Positions 28,439 through 36,137 of a DNA stretch of 64,000 nucleotides are shown one piece after another. Positions within the stretch are counted from its first letter, which is position 1, and each line of letters begins with the position of its first letter. The notes under the pieces are model-generated. The model saw nothing but the letters and a program-made list of their open reading frames with translations, searched no databases and had not been told where the DNA came from. Source of the DNA: Paludibacteraceae bacterium (lineage in GTDB: Bacteria > Bacteroidota > Bacteroidia > Bacteroidales > Paludibacteraceae); NCBI GenBank assembly GCA_017550335.1, contig JAFZPM010000032.1, positions 62,001 through 126,000 on the forward strand. Direction: 5' to 3'. A program made the translations under genes and the position numbers.

Positions 28439-28774
28439 TCACTCCGGCACATAAATAATCTCCCCGTTCTCCAATTGATAGGCGACGCCTACTTTCTTCC
28501 CTCTTTTGCCCTCAGATGGATCTGATTCATCGGTGGCGGTGTATCGGTTGATTTTGCCACCCTCCTTGGTGATGATCTCCATGTTCTCCTTCCCTGGATT
28601 TTTCACCATCGTATAATCCTCTTGGCTGAATATCTCCGTCATATTATACCTTGCGACCAAAGCGACCATCAAGGCTACGGCAAAGACCATAGCCACGTCG
28701 AAAAGATTGCTGACGACACTCATCGGATCGTCGTCTTCGCCTAGGCTCATTCTCCTTCGGTTATTTCTTCTCAT
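28439..28774 (-). CDS. DUF2149 protein, orphaned from its usual partners
   Basis: 111 residues with one membrane span (NLFDVAMVFAVALMVALVARY) after a basic N-terminus and the DDDPMSVVSNLFDV motif of DUF2149, then a soluble Lys/Glu-rich tail. DUF2149 proteins behave like ExbD/TolR partners of a MotA/TolQ-type protein, often beside cobN and a TonB receptor in Bacteroidetes. Here only a 36-codon candidate tail of such a partner precedes it (28761-28871), and cobN is absent. It is probably a remnant of an energy-transduction operon; whether it is still expressed is unclear. Confidence 0.75.
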   Translation of the reverse strand: MRRNNRRRMSLGEDDDPMSVVSNLFDVAMVFAVALMVALVARYNMTEIFSQEDYTMVKNPGKENMEIITKEGGKINRYTATDESDPSEGKRGKKVGVAYQLENGEIIYVPE

Positions 28775-28871
28775 GGCACTCTTCGATTAAGTCTGATAAA
28801 TATTCCAGGTCGGACAAGTCTTGGGCATACCAGTTTTGCTTGAATTGTTTCGTGACATTTGACGGAATCAT
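28761..28871 (-). pseudogene. Possible C-terminal fragment of a MotA/TolQ/ExbB-type gene
   Basis: A 36-codon frame (MIPSNVTKQFKQNWYAQDLS, then DLEYLSDLIEEC) overlaps the DUF2149 start by 14 bp. That is the arrangement expected of the MotA/TolQ-type gene that normally precedes DUF2149. Only the hydrophilic tail is present and no membrane spans are encoded. A terminator-like hairpin lies just upstream. Too short for certainty. Confidence 0.4.
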
Positions 28872-28883
28872 CAAAAAATAAAT

Positions 28884-28900
28884 TCCCCCTAGAAGGGGGA
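28884..28900 (-). terminator. Hairpin with T-rich flank upstream of the DUF2149 remnant
   Basis: TCCCCCT (28884-28890) pairs with AGGGGGA (28894-28900) across a 3-nt loop. Read on the minus strand it is followed by AATTTATTTTTT. It would stop leftward transcription entering the DUF2149 remnant and sits at a probable insertion boundary. Confidence 0.45.
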
Positions 28901-28918
28901 TGATATCACAAAAATGTG

Positions 28919-28926
28919 TACCTTTG
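28919..28926 (+). promoter_or_regulatory. -7 element of the AAA ATPase pair
   Basis: TACCTTTG fits TAnnTTTG exactly and lies only 5 bp before the ATG at 28932. A transcript starting at the usual distance would be leaderless or nearly so. No -33 TTTG is visible. Confidence 0.5.
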
Positions 28927-28931
28927 CTATT

Positions 28932-30101
28932 ATGAAGCATCTTGTAATTCGTAATCTAGGTCCACTGAAGGAAGCTGATATCGAGCTGAAGCGCATCAAT
29001 GTCATTATCGGTCCGCAAAGTTCGGGCAAAAGTTGTGTGCTGAAGACTGCCTGCTATTGCACTTGGGTAGAGAAACGTATTGAGTTGACGCAGACCGCCG
29101 AATTCTTTGCGAAAGACAACAACTTTCTTAATGAACTGGAACGATTTCATAAGTTGAAAGGCTACATCAAAGACGATACATTTATCAGCTACGAATCCGA
29201 CTACATGATGTTCTCTTATGACAATGCCACCAAAACATTCCTATTCAATTGGAAGAACGACCGATGGAATTATCGTCGCCCAAAAGTAACATATATCCCG
29301 GCAGAGCGCAATCTGGTCGCTGCAATTCCCAACTGGTTCGAGGTGAAGTTCGCAGATGATAACATCCGTGATTTTATGGCCGATTGGGAAACCGCACGTC
29401 AGTCCACAACCCATAACTTGCCTGTATTAAATCTTGGTGTGTTATATCACTATGATGCCAACACAAAATCCGACAAAGTACAGACAGCCGATGGCGTAAC
29501 TCTCGATTTCACAAACACCTCGAGTGGACTCCAGTCGTTGATTCCAATGTTTGTGCATTTGAATTATTTATCAACTGTTCAGATTGGGAAAAGTGCGAAT
29601 TCAAGCGTTACTGGAAGCAAAGAAATAAATGACTTGGACAAAATAGTCTATGATTATTTCTGCCCATTGCTTGGGAAAAAAGTTGTCGAAGATGTTGGGA
29701 AAATGCGTTCTTTTGTGTTGGAAATAAATGGGGAGGTGTATTCTTTGCAAAAATCAGACATAAAAAAGATGGAAGATATCATTTCGCAATATGTTGTCAC
29801 TGATCATTGCGACATCTTCCTCGAAGAACCCGAGGCCAATCTTTTCCCTCCAACACAGTCTAGCGTAGTAGAGTGGTTGCTTGCCATGACAACAGGTGAA
29901 CAATCCAACAATCTATTTGTCGCCACCCATAGCCCATATATACTAAACTCGTTTTTGGAGAAAAAAAATATCCCTATGACTCTTCTATATACGAGAATGT
30001 TGGATGGTCAAATGGTAATAAGGACCGCAACAGAGGAAGACATCCAAGGCATATACGATTTTGGTGTGGATGCCTTCTTTAATATAGAATCATTGGGATG
30101 A
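28932..30101 (+). CDS. AAA family ATPase, OLD-like
   Basis: 389 residues from the ATG at 28932 (MKHLVIRNLGPLKEADIELK). The ATG at 28914 is less likely because the -7 box lies inside it. SMC/OLD-type ATPase: Walker A GPQSSGKS (27-34), a linker region, Walker B IFLEEPEANLFPP (Glu298-Glu299-Pro-Glu301) and the switch His in FVATHSPYIL. Such ATPases typically partner with a TOPRIM or other nuclease in phage-defence systems. The next gene starts 4 bp after the stop and encodes a TOPRIM-like candidate. Confidence 0.87.
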   Translation: MKHLVIRNLGPLKEADIELKRINVIIGPQSSGKSCVLKTACYCTWVEKRIELTQTAEFFAKDNNFLNELERFHKLKGYIKDDTFISYESDYMMFSYDNATKTFLFNWKNDRWNYRRPKVTYIPAERNLVAAIPNWFEVKFADDNIRDFMADWETARQSTTHNLPVLNLGVLYHYDANTKSDKVQTADGVTLDFTNTSSGLQSLIPMFVHLNYLSTVQIGKSANSSVTGSKEINDLDKIVYDYFCPLLGKKVVEDVGKMRSFVLEINGEVYSLQKSDIKKMEDIISQYVVTDHCDIFLEEPEANLFPPTQSSVVEWLLAMTTGEQSNNLFVATHSPYILNSFLEKKNIPMTLLYTRMLDGQMVIRTATEEDIQGIYDFGVDAFFNIESLG

Positions 30102-30105
30102 TCGT

Positions 30106-30642
30106 ATGGAGAAGAGAGATTGGCACATCGTACCTGAATGTTACATCGATACAAACCTTGTCGAATTTCTACTCGCATCCCATAGCGTGAACCATCAAAA
30201 GGGATGTAATAATGTAGCCAAAATGATGATGGAGTCGAGTCTGAAAGATCAATTCTCTATTGGCGTTATCGACAACGACAAACGACAACATTCATACGTG
30301 AGCATGTTTGATGAGATTGCACATTCAAAGCATATTTCATTACTGAAACATCGTGAACGTCCTCATTACCTTGTGCGAGTCACGCCTGCGATGGACCAGT
30401 TTATTATGGATTGCGCCGCAGAGCAAAACATCAATTTGCAAGACTATGAATTACCTTCTAAATTAGAAGAATTCACGAAAGTTACAAAGGATGTAAACGT
30501 CAAAAACGACCGTCGATTCAAATCTCTTTTCAAGGCACTTGATAGCTCTAAGGAGATGATATTGCTCCGCTCTGTGTTAAACTACCTGAACACCCATCAA
30601 TACCAATGCAATATTGTAGAGCTTCAGAAATTATTCGAATAA
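30106..30642 (+). CDS. Small TOPRIM-like partner of the AAA ATPase
   Basis: 178 residues, no recognised family. The N-terminus resembles a minimal TOPRIM: acidic E11 in PECYIDTNLVEFLL, followed by a hydrophobic strand ending in the D-x-D pair D56-D58 (IGVIDNDKR). The rest is helical and Lys-rich. A separate small acidic-motif protein next to an OLD-like ATPase recalls PARIS-like AriA/AriB and other ATPase-nuclease pairs. The 4-bp spacing indicates co-expression. Nuclease function is inference from two motifs only. Confidence 0.6.
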   Translation: MEKRDWHIVPECYIDTNLVEFLLASHSVNHQKGCNNVAKMMMESSLKDQFSIGVIDNDKRQHSYVSMFDEIAHSKHISLLKHRERPHYLVRVTPAMDQFIMDCAAEQNINLQDYELPSKLEEFTKVTKDVNVKNDRRFKSLFKALDSSKEMILLRSVLNYLNTHQYQCNIVELQKLFE

Positions 30643-30798
30643 ATATAGATTTAACACGAATTCTACTATAGCTTATAAATAAGATGGCTCACTAGAATAC
30701 TTGAAATGTTTTTATGAGAGAAGTTTTGTATGGCAATAGCTATAGCGAGAGAAATCTTGACTACTATAAGAAATTTTATCTCTTGTTCCCAAACATAC

Positions 30799-30826
30799 AG
30801 ATTGTGAACTCATGCGTTCACAATCT
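30799..30826. repeat. 11-bp inverted repeat, hairpin 1
   Basis: AGATTGTGAAC (30799-30809) and GTTCACAATCT (30816-30826) pair perfectly across 6 nt. No T run follows. It lies in the 30643-30953 gap, which contains no gene, 29 bp before a second hairpin. Confidence 0.55.
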
Positions 30827-30854
30827 TGAATGGACCCATGTGCTTATGCAATGA

Positions 30855-30880
30855 GAAATTGCACGAATCCGTGCAATTTC
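30855..30880. repeat. 11-bp inverted repeat, hairpin 2
   Basis: GAAATTGCACG (30855-30865) and CGTGCAATTTC (30870-30880) pair perfectly with loop aatc. It may serve as a bidirectional stop between the ATPase pair and the convergent TetR fragment gene, or mark the end of an inserted block. Confidence 0.55.
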
Positions 30881-30953
30881 TTACTAGGACGCACCTGCGC
30901 CATATTTTGTCTGTTTCAATTCCTCAAAATTGCGTGTAGTACTTGAAAAACAC

Positions 30954-31292
30954 CTAAAAACTATACTTCACCTTTCCCCATACCTCCGAATTGTCCTTGT
31001 AGAGGGCGAACATTCCTGCGTCGGCACGGAACCAGTCATAGCCTAATGTGATGGCGATGTTCTTTGGATTGTGGTAACTGTCGATCATTTCCTTGAACTC
31101 GTTGACCACAGGAGCGACGATGGAGCAAAAAAGGTCATCTTTGCTCACATAGTAATTGTAGATATTACTCAACCCGACGCCTAATTTTTCTGCGATCTCG
31201 CGCATCGATGTTTTCGCAAAACCCTTTTTGAGAAAGATTTTCTTTGCCTCTTTCTCAACACACTTTCCTATGTCGTCTTTTTTCCTTTGCAT
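30954..31292 (-). pseudogene. TetR-type regulator N-terminus joined to an outer-membrane barrel tail (deletion scar)
   Basis: From the ATG at 31292 the frame starts as a TetR/AcrR protein: AKKIFLKKGFAKTSMREIAEKLGVGLSNIYNYYVSKDDLF is a complete TetR HTH. The ligand-binding domain of about 120 residues is missing. After about residue 77 the sequence changes to NIAITLGYDWFRADAGMFAL and ends VWGKVKYSF, the alternating pattern and terminal Phe of an outer-membrane beta-barrel. The join (about 31062) looks like an in-frame deletion fusing two genes. An in-frame ATG at 31355 is possible but would place the start before a palindrome. Likely non-functional, though a DNA-binding fragment could persist. 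Confidence 0.65.
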
Positions 31293-31334
31293 CCGCTCTG
31301 AACGTTGTACGTTTTTGAACACTGCAAAAATGCG

Positions 31335-31346
31335 CCTTCGCGAAGG
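31335..31346. promoter_or_regulatory. 12-bp palindrome upstream of the TetR fragment
   Basis: CCTTCGCGAAGG is perfectly self-complementary and sits 43 bp upstream of the chosen ATG. It suits an operator for the original TetR protein. Confidence 0.35.
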
Positions 31347-31459
31347 ATTACGCAATCCCTAAAAATGGTTATTATTAAGAGAATAATGTCTTAAAAATAG
31401 CTGAATTATTTTTAAAATATACATATAATCTACTGATTATAATACACTTAAGGCCGATT

Positions 31460-31495
31460 TATATATTAAGCAGGTTTGAACATGCTTAATATATA
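31460..31495. repeat. 13-bp perfect inverted repeat
   Basis: TATATATTAAGCA (31460-31472) pairs perfectly with TGCTTAATATATA (31483-31495) over a 10-nt loop. There is no T run. It may be an operator or a structural element between the TetR fragment and the metal-uptake operon. Confidence 0.5.
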
Positions 31496-31521
31496 TAACA
31501 AGCAAAAAGCAACCCACAAAA

Positions 31522-31553
31522 AATCCCCACGATTCCAAAGAACCATGGGGATT
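31522..31553 (-). terminator. Terminator of the metal-uptake operon
   Basis: On the minus strand AATCCCCA and TGGGGATT form an 8-bp stem followed by TTTTTTG, 25 bp beyond the stop of the last lipoprotein gene. Confidence 0.7.
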
Positions 31554-31577
31554 GAACCAATCCGTCGCAAGCTACGG

Positions 31578-32045
31578 CTATTGAATCTTCACAGCCATAG
31601 CGCGGAGTTGCTGCCAACCGACATGGTCGGTCAGACGAATCATGAAATGATAGTCGCCAGGATCCACATCATCTGGAATCGGTATCTCAATCTGCGCTTC
31701 GTAAGTGCGGAGCCCCGAAGGGATCTCGTAGTCTTGGTTGAAGACCCATGCGTTCACAGCGGCCTTCTCCTCCTCCATCGGACACTCCACCGATGATGTG
31801 CCGTGCGTATGATGATCGAAATTGTTGTGGATCTCGATGTTGAATGAGCCCAGTTCCGTGTCATCGGTGAACACATAGTGGAACGGCATCACCTCTCCCC
31901 GCTTGAGGATATAACAATCGGAAGGCACAGCCTCAATACCCTCGTCGGAGATCACCGGATAGGTCATATCCTTGGAGGCCTCGTCGTCACCACCGCACGC
32001 GCCCAGCACGCACAGCAGCATAGTAATTGCCAAATAATGTTTCAT
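31578..32045 (-). CDS. DUF4625 lipoprotein with a His cluster
   Basis: 155 residues, lipoprotein signal MKHYLAITMLLCVLGAC (Cys17). The DUF4625-type beta sandwich contains FHYVFTDDTELGSFNIEIH, then a His-rich loop (H73, H78, H79, H81) and ends GDYHFMIRLTDHVGW. The clustered histidines point to metal binding at the cell surface or periplasm. It follows a second DUF4625 lipoprotein by 19 bp in the operon led by a ZnuD-like receptor. The metal identity is inferred. Confidence 0.8.
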   Translation of the reverse strand: MKHYLAITMLLCVLGACGGDDEASKDMTYPVISDEGIEAVPSDCYILKRGEVMPFHYVFTDDTELGSFNIEIHNNFDHHTHGTSSVECPMEEEKAAVNAWVFNQDYEIPSGLRTYEAQIEIPIPDDVDPGDYHFMIRLTDHVGWQQLRAMAVKIQ

Positions 32046-32064
32046 CTTGCTATCTATTTATTAA

Positions 32065-32511
32065 TCATTCATGTTCATGCTCGTGCTCATGTTCGTGCTC
32101 GTCGTCATCCTCCTCTTCCGAGATGGTCTTCACGTCAGTGGTGGAGCGTCCGTTAGCGTCGGTGACGGTCAGTTTCAGCTTGTCGCCTTCGACAACACCC
32201 GTGCCATCGATATCGACATGCACATGGAAGCCGTCGATGTTCAGCACACCGATGTACTTGCTGTCGGTCACAGGCTTGCTCACCTTAACCTGCCCATTTG
32301 AAGCGTCACAGACCTCGATGAGGATAACGGCGGTACGTCCCTCCGCCTTGACATCCGCCTTGACGCAGATCTCATCCCCCTCGATGTTCGCCTCGTCCAA
32401 CGCTACCGTCGGAGCGGCTGGTTCATCGTCGTCGTCGCCACAAGATGAGAAACCCAAGGAAAGCACACACAGAAAAGCCATCATGAGGCTCATATATTTT
32501 ATATTTTTCAT
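32065..32511 (-). CDS. DUF4625-like lipoprotein with Glu-His tail
   Basis: 148 residues. Signal MKNIKYMSLMMAFLCVLSLG ends at lipobox Cys24. A single beta-sandwich domain is followed by an acidic run and an alternating Glu-His tail with five histidines at the extreme C-terminus (138-148). The coding DNA there is a degenerate 6-bp repeat (GAGCAC/GAACAT). Alternating His-Glu tails bind zinc, nickel or copper in other proteins. Paired with the histidine-rich paralogue downstream and the receptor 40 bp upstream, it probably captures metal for uptake. Confidence 0.8.
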   Translation of the reverse strand: MKNIKYMSLMMAFLCVLSLGFSSCGDDDDEPAAPTVALDEANIEGDEICVKADVKAEGRTAVILIEVCDASNGQVKVSKPVTDSKYIGVLNIDGFHVHVDIDGTGVVEGDKLKLTVTDANGRSTTDVKTISEEEDDDEHEHEHEHEHE

Positions 32512-32551
32512 ATCGTTTTAAATTTTAAATGTTTGATAATTAAATAATTGA

Positions 32552-34636
32552 TTAAAAATTCAGTCCCACCTTCATGGACAAGTTGCGCCCCGGCTCCGGC
32601 ACGTCTATGAGGCGGTAGTAACTGGTGTGGTTGTAATAGCGGCGATTCAGCAGATTGTCCGCATGAAGCGTCACATTCAGCTTGCTTCGTCGCAAAGGGA
32701 AAGACTTGCCGGCGGAGAAATTAAGGGTCCAATAACCGTCTGTCGGTTTTTCAGGAGGTACAATCTCGTCTTGACGGCCCACCACGTGAGCCTTCAGACC
32801 AACGAACCCATCGCCTTTCCAATTGTATTTATAGGTCAATCCAGCGTCCGTGGACCATGGCGGGGTGAACGGCAGCGTATAGCCCTTCTTTTCCCCCGAT
32901 TTCTGGCGGGCATGGAGGTATTCCCCTTGCAGGAGCGCCTCCCAATGTTTCGCGAAGGTGTAGAGCATCTGAGCCTCCCAACCCAACCGTAAGACGCGCG
33001 CCTGCGTATAGTTGTAGAGCTGAAGGCCCTCCACATAACGGGACGTCGGACTCAGGTAAATATAGTTGGAGAAATAGTTCAGGTAGGGATCCACCTGCAC
33101 CACCAGCGCATCATTCGACCAAGAGAACCCCAGATCCAACTGATAGGACTTTTCAGGGTCCAGCTGCACGTTGCCGCGCTCATAGCGGAAGATATGGTAG
33201 TTGATACCGTTGGCGCCCAGCTCTTTCGGGATAGGCATACGGAACCCGCTACCCGCATTCGCCTTGAAGACCCAATGCCCCACGTTGTAGTTGGCCCCGA
33301 ACGACCAGGAGAGGTTGTGGAACTTACGGGTCAGATCGGCAGAGCGCTCCAGGCAGACCATCTCCGAGCCGACCGGTGTAGGATACCAGTCTTGATAACC
33401 ATGGATATGCGTCTTGGCGAAATCGAGACGTGCTCCCGCATTGAATATCAGGTTCTTGCGGAACTTGAAACGATCCAAGAGGAACATGCCCAAGCTATTG
33501 GTCTCGAAGTCAGGTATGATGAAGCCCCAACCGCCACGACGATTGTATTGGTACTCACCGTCCAGTCCGCCATGGAAGGCATGCTTGCCCAGATGATAAC
33601 GGGCCTGGTAATTGCACGTGTAGGTGCTCTTGTTGAAACGACGCTCCAGGGAGTTGTCCGGCTTAGGCATATAGCCATGGCTGACAGGCTCGGAGAGCTC
33701 CTCCCTGAAATTGTTCTGGTAGGCCACGTTCACCTCCATAGACGTACGTCCACAATACCATGAGGTGTGGCTATGCGCCTTGAAGTGGTTCACCCACTGG
33801 TAAGGCAGGTCGACATCCCGGCGGGAGTGGTCATAATCTATGTTAGACAATCGCACCTCCAGGCCGTGCGCATTGGCGAAGAATCCGCTCTTCGCGTAAG
33901 CGTCCGACAAGCGGAGGCTCGTACGTACCTTCCGACCCAAATAGCCCAGCAGGAGGCTACCGTTCCGTTCGCAGCCCGCGGTGTTCCGCAACCGTCCGTC
34001 CTTCAGGCGAATCCAATAGGAGTAATATTGGATACTATCCGTCGGGACCTTATAATCGGCGTAATCGATCCATGTCGCATTGGCGCGGCAATACCACCTT
34101 TCGCCTCTCAAGCCAATCTTAGCCGAAGCACCGACCTGGCCGTTGTTCGTACGGCCGAACAATTGCACGGAACCCTCCACGGAGTCCTTAGGCATCTGGT
34201 CCGAGTGCAGGAGAAGAACGCCCCCGATCGCGTCACTACCGTAAAGGAGGGCGGCAGGTCCTTTGATGACACTCGCCCGGTCGACGGAGAACTGGTCGAT
34301 CTCCAATCCATGATCATCGCCCCACTGCTGTCCCTCATGCTTGATACCATTCTCCGAAACGACCATGCGGTTGTAGCCCAGTCCACGGATGGCCGGTTTA
34401 GACTGTCCGGAACCGATTGTAATCGCTTTCACCCCCGGAATGCCTTCCATCGTCTGCATCAAGCTACCTGAAAAATTCAGTTGCAGATATTGCTGATCCA
34501 CCTGAACAGATGTTTGGGAGGAACGCATTTGAGGATCAACGCTCTTACTGGCGCTTACGGTGACATCATCAAGTGTGACAGCAGTATCGGAGGGCGCCGC
34601 CATGCTTATCATGGCGCCCAACAATATTGAAATCAT
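32552..34636 (-). CDS. TonB-dependent receptor, ZnuD-like
   Basis: 694 residues. Short signal (MISILLGAMISMAAPSD), TonB-box region VTLDDVTVSASKS, plug with KPAIRGLGYNRMVVSENGIK and a His/Asp-rich loop EGQQWGDDHGLEID, barrel ending in VGLNF. The plug pattern IRGLGYNRMVVSENGI and the acidic-His loop are like ZnuD and related zinc or heme receptors rather than SusC. It heads the operon with two His-rich DUF4625 lipoproteins; a small Cys/His membrane protein lies just upstream. A zinc or copper role is inferred from these neighbours. Confidence 0.85.
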   Translation of the reverse strand: MISILLGAMISMAAPSDTAVTLDDVTVSASKSVDPQMRSSQTSVQVDQQYLQLNFSGSLMQTMEGIPGVKAITIGSGQSKPAIRGLGYNRMVVSENGIKHEGQQWGDDHGLEIDQFSVDRASVIKGPAALLYGSDAIGGVLLLHSDQMPKDSVEGSVQLFGRTNNGQVGASAKIGLRGERWYCRANATWIDYADYKVPTDSIQYYSYWIRLKDGRLRNTAGCERNGSLLLGYLGRKVRTSLRLSDAYAKSGFFANAHGLEVRLSNIDYDHSRRDVDLPYQWVNHFKAHSHTSWYCGRTSMEVNVAYQNNFREELSEPVSHGYMPKPDNSLERRFNKSTYTCNYQARYHLGKHAFHGGLDGEYQYNRRGGWGFIIPDFETNSLGMFLLDRFKFRKNLIFNAGARLDFAKTHIHGYQDWYPTPVGSEMVCLERSADLTRKFHNLSWSFGANYNVGHWVFKANAGSGFRMPIPKELGANGINYHIFRYERGNVQLDPEKSYQLDLGFSWSNDALVVQVDPYLNYFSNYIYLSPTSRYVEGLQLYNYTQARVLRLGWEAQMLYTFAKHWEALLQGEYLHARQKSGEKKGYTLPFTPPWSTDAGLTYKYNWKGDGFVGLKAHVVGRQDEIVPPEKPTDGYWTLNFSAGKSFPLRRSKLNVTLHADNLLNRRYYNHTSYYRLIDVPEPGRNLSMKVGLNF

Positions 34637-34681
34637 ACTGAATCTCTGTTTGAATTAAACTAAAAATGTACCTCTCTGAAT

Positions 34682-35026
34682 TCAAACAAAGGAAGGGGGA
34701 CCGCGAGGTATTGGTAGGTTATAGACGTCAAGAACCAAGCTGTTCTGACGGTCAGTATATAAGATTTTAGTGATAGACGCGGAGAATGCGGAGATGCCGA
34801 CAGCGGTGAGGAAAGACATCGTCAGGAACTGGCACAAGACGCAGGTATGCATGGAATCGCCCTGCGGCAGCAAGTGACCCGCGCAATTATGGCTGACGCA
34901 CTCCTTGCAATCATGCTTCGCTATTTGCTCTTCGTGGTGGACGTGAAGAGAAGATATAAGCAGCACAGGCACAAATACAAGTAAAAGCGCCCATGATTTT
35001 AGATATGTCTTCTGTTTCAAATCCAT
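34682..35026 (-). CDS. Small Cys/His-rich membrane protein (DUF2946-like)
   Basis: 114 residues from the ATG at 35026 (MDLKQKTYLKSWALLLVF); an in-frame upstream ATG at 35137 adds residues with no signal character. One N-terminal span is followed by a loop with HVHHEE, HDCKECVSHNC and HTCVLCQ, then a second hydrophobic span. The CxxC pairs and His cluster suggest metal coordination at the membrane. It precedes the ZnuD-like receptor by 45 bp, so it is probably the first gene of the metal-uptake operon, with a TAnnTTTG box 25 bp upstream. Confidence 0.7.
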   Translation of the reverse strand: MDLKQKTYLKSWALLLVFVPVLLISSLHVHHEEQIAKHDCKECVSHNCAGHLLPQGDSMHTCVLCQFLTMSFLTAVGISAFSASITKILYTDRQNSLVLDVYNLPIPRGPPSFV

Positions 35027-35051
35027 ATTGGCAAACAATTCATTGATGTCG

Positions 35052-35059
35052 CAAATATA
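35052..35059 (-). promoter_or_regulatory. -7 element of the metal-uptake operon
   Basis: Minus-strand TATATTTG (TAnnTTTG) 25 bp upstream of the small membrane protein ATG; -33 box not seen, as is common for regulated promoters. Confidence 0.4.
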
Positions 35060-35288
35060 ATAAAAATATGCGGAAGCGGCAATTCCACGGAGATTTTCAC
35101 TACACCCCCTTTGTGCGCTCCGTGCCACCTTTCCCAAAATTTATAGTTTTCAAAGAATACTCTTGGAGTATGATATTAGCCTCCTTCCCCTTGCTTTTTA
35201 AGTTGTTGCGGGTTATCCTCGAGTCTCAGCATGGTGGAGAGGAAGAAAATGAGGGAAATTAGCTGTTTTATGGGTGTCGTGATGAAAT

Positions 35289-36137
35289 TTAATAATTATT
35301 TATATATCCTTCTTGATCATAGCAACGGTGATACTTTTGAATTAAATTATAAAGAGGTTGCAGACGTTTATCTAATGGGTTGTAATTCCTAAATTTATTA
35401 TACTGTTCATTATATCGTTCCACACTTCCTTTTTGTATGCGTGATTCTATGTCATCGGGTTCAAAAAATGACGCACGTTCTTGAATGTGTTTGTAAAATT
35501 CTGATTCAAATATGTGCATTCCTGCTAAATCAAAATCACCGAAGTGTAAATACTGATTCGGAATCCGAATCAACCATTTAATTAAATCTTTTGATTGTGG
35601 GTAACGTGACACAAATAGTATTGATTTATTCGGAAATAAATGTTTCTGCTTGCGGACATGACGAAAGTTCTCCATATTCTCTATGCCTATAACCAACACA
35701 TCGTCAGGTATAAAAAAACGTTCCCAATCTGCAATGAATAACATAGTGCCCTCTTCTGGAGAAATTGTAAGCTTATTATTCCCTATTTGCGCAGGAATGG
35801 GCGTATAACTATTAACCATAAATCCCGGGCAAGAGCGTATTTCTTTTGTTTTAGAATTGCCAGACATTGTAGCCAAATCTGCACGTGTTTCTGAAAATGG
35901 CAACTCTTCTTTGTTCCAATCAAAACTTCTTAATTCCTCAAAATGCTGCTCTAAAAACACACGTAAACCATCGGGCGACGGCGTATATAGAGTTTTGCGA
36001 CTGCGTTGGGATTTAATGACAATCAGTTCCTCTTCAATGAGAGTTTTTCTTATTTCTGCATTTAATGCGGACCATGCCAAAGACTCTCCTTGCAACAAGG
36101 ATTTTAAGTTATTTATTTGTTTTGCAGTCAGGCTCAT
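35289..36137 (-). CDS. jetD: Wadjet JetD-like TOPRIM nuclease
   Basis: 282 residues. N-terminal winged-helix-like region, then a TOPRIM-type fold: Glu153 in IGIENMENF and the D-x-D pair D201-D203 in YLHFGDFDLAGMHIF, as in topoisomerase VI-A and JetD. In Wadjet, JetD cuts circular DNA that the JetABC complex has extruded. The ATG overlaps the jetC stop by 4 bp. It is shorter than many JetD proteins, which suggests a less common Wadjet subtype. Confidence 0.82.
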   Translation of the reverse strand: MSLTAKQINNLKSLLQGESLAWSALNAEIRKTLIEEELIVIKSQRSRKTLYTPSPDGLRVFLEQHFEELRSFDWNKEELPFSETRADLATMSGNSKTKEIRSCPGFMVNSYTPIPAQIGNNKLTISPEEGTMLFIADWERFFIPDDVLVIGIENMENFRHVRKQKHLFPNKSILFVSRYPQSKDLIKWLIRIPNQYLHFGDFDLAGMHIFESEFYKHIQERASFFEPDDIESRIQKGSVERYNEQYNKFRNYNPLDKRLQPLYNLIQKYHRCYDQEGYINNY

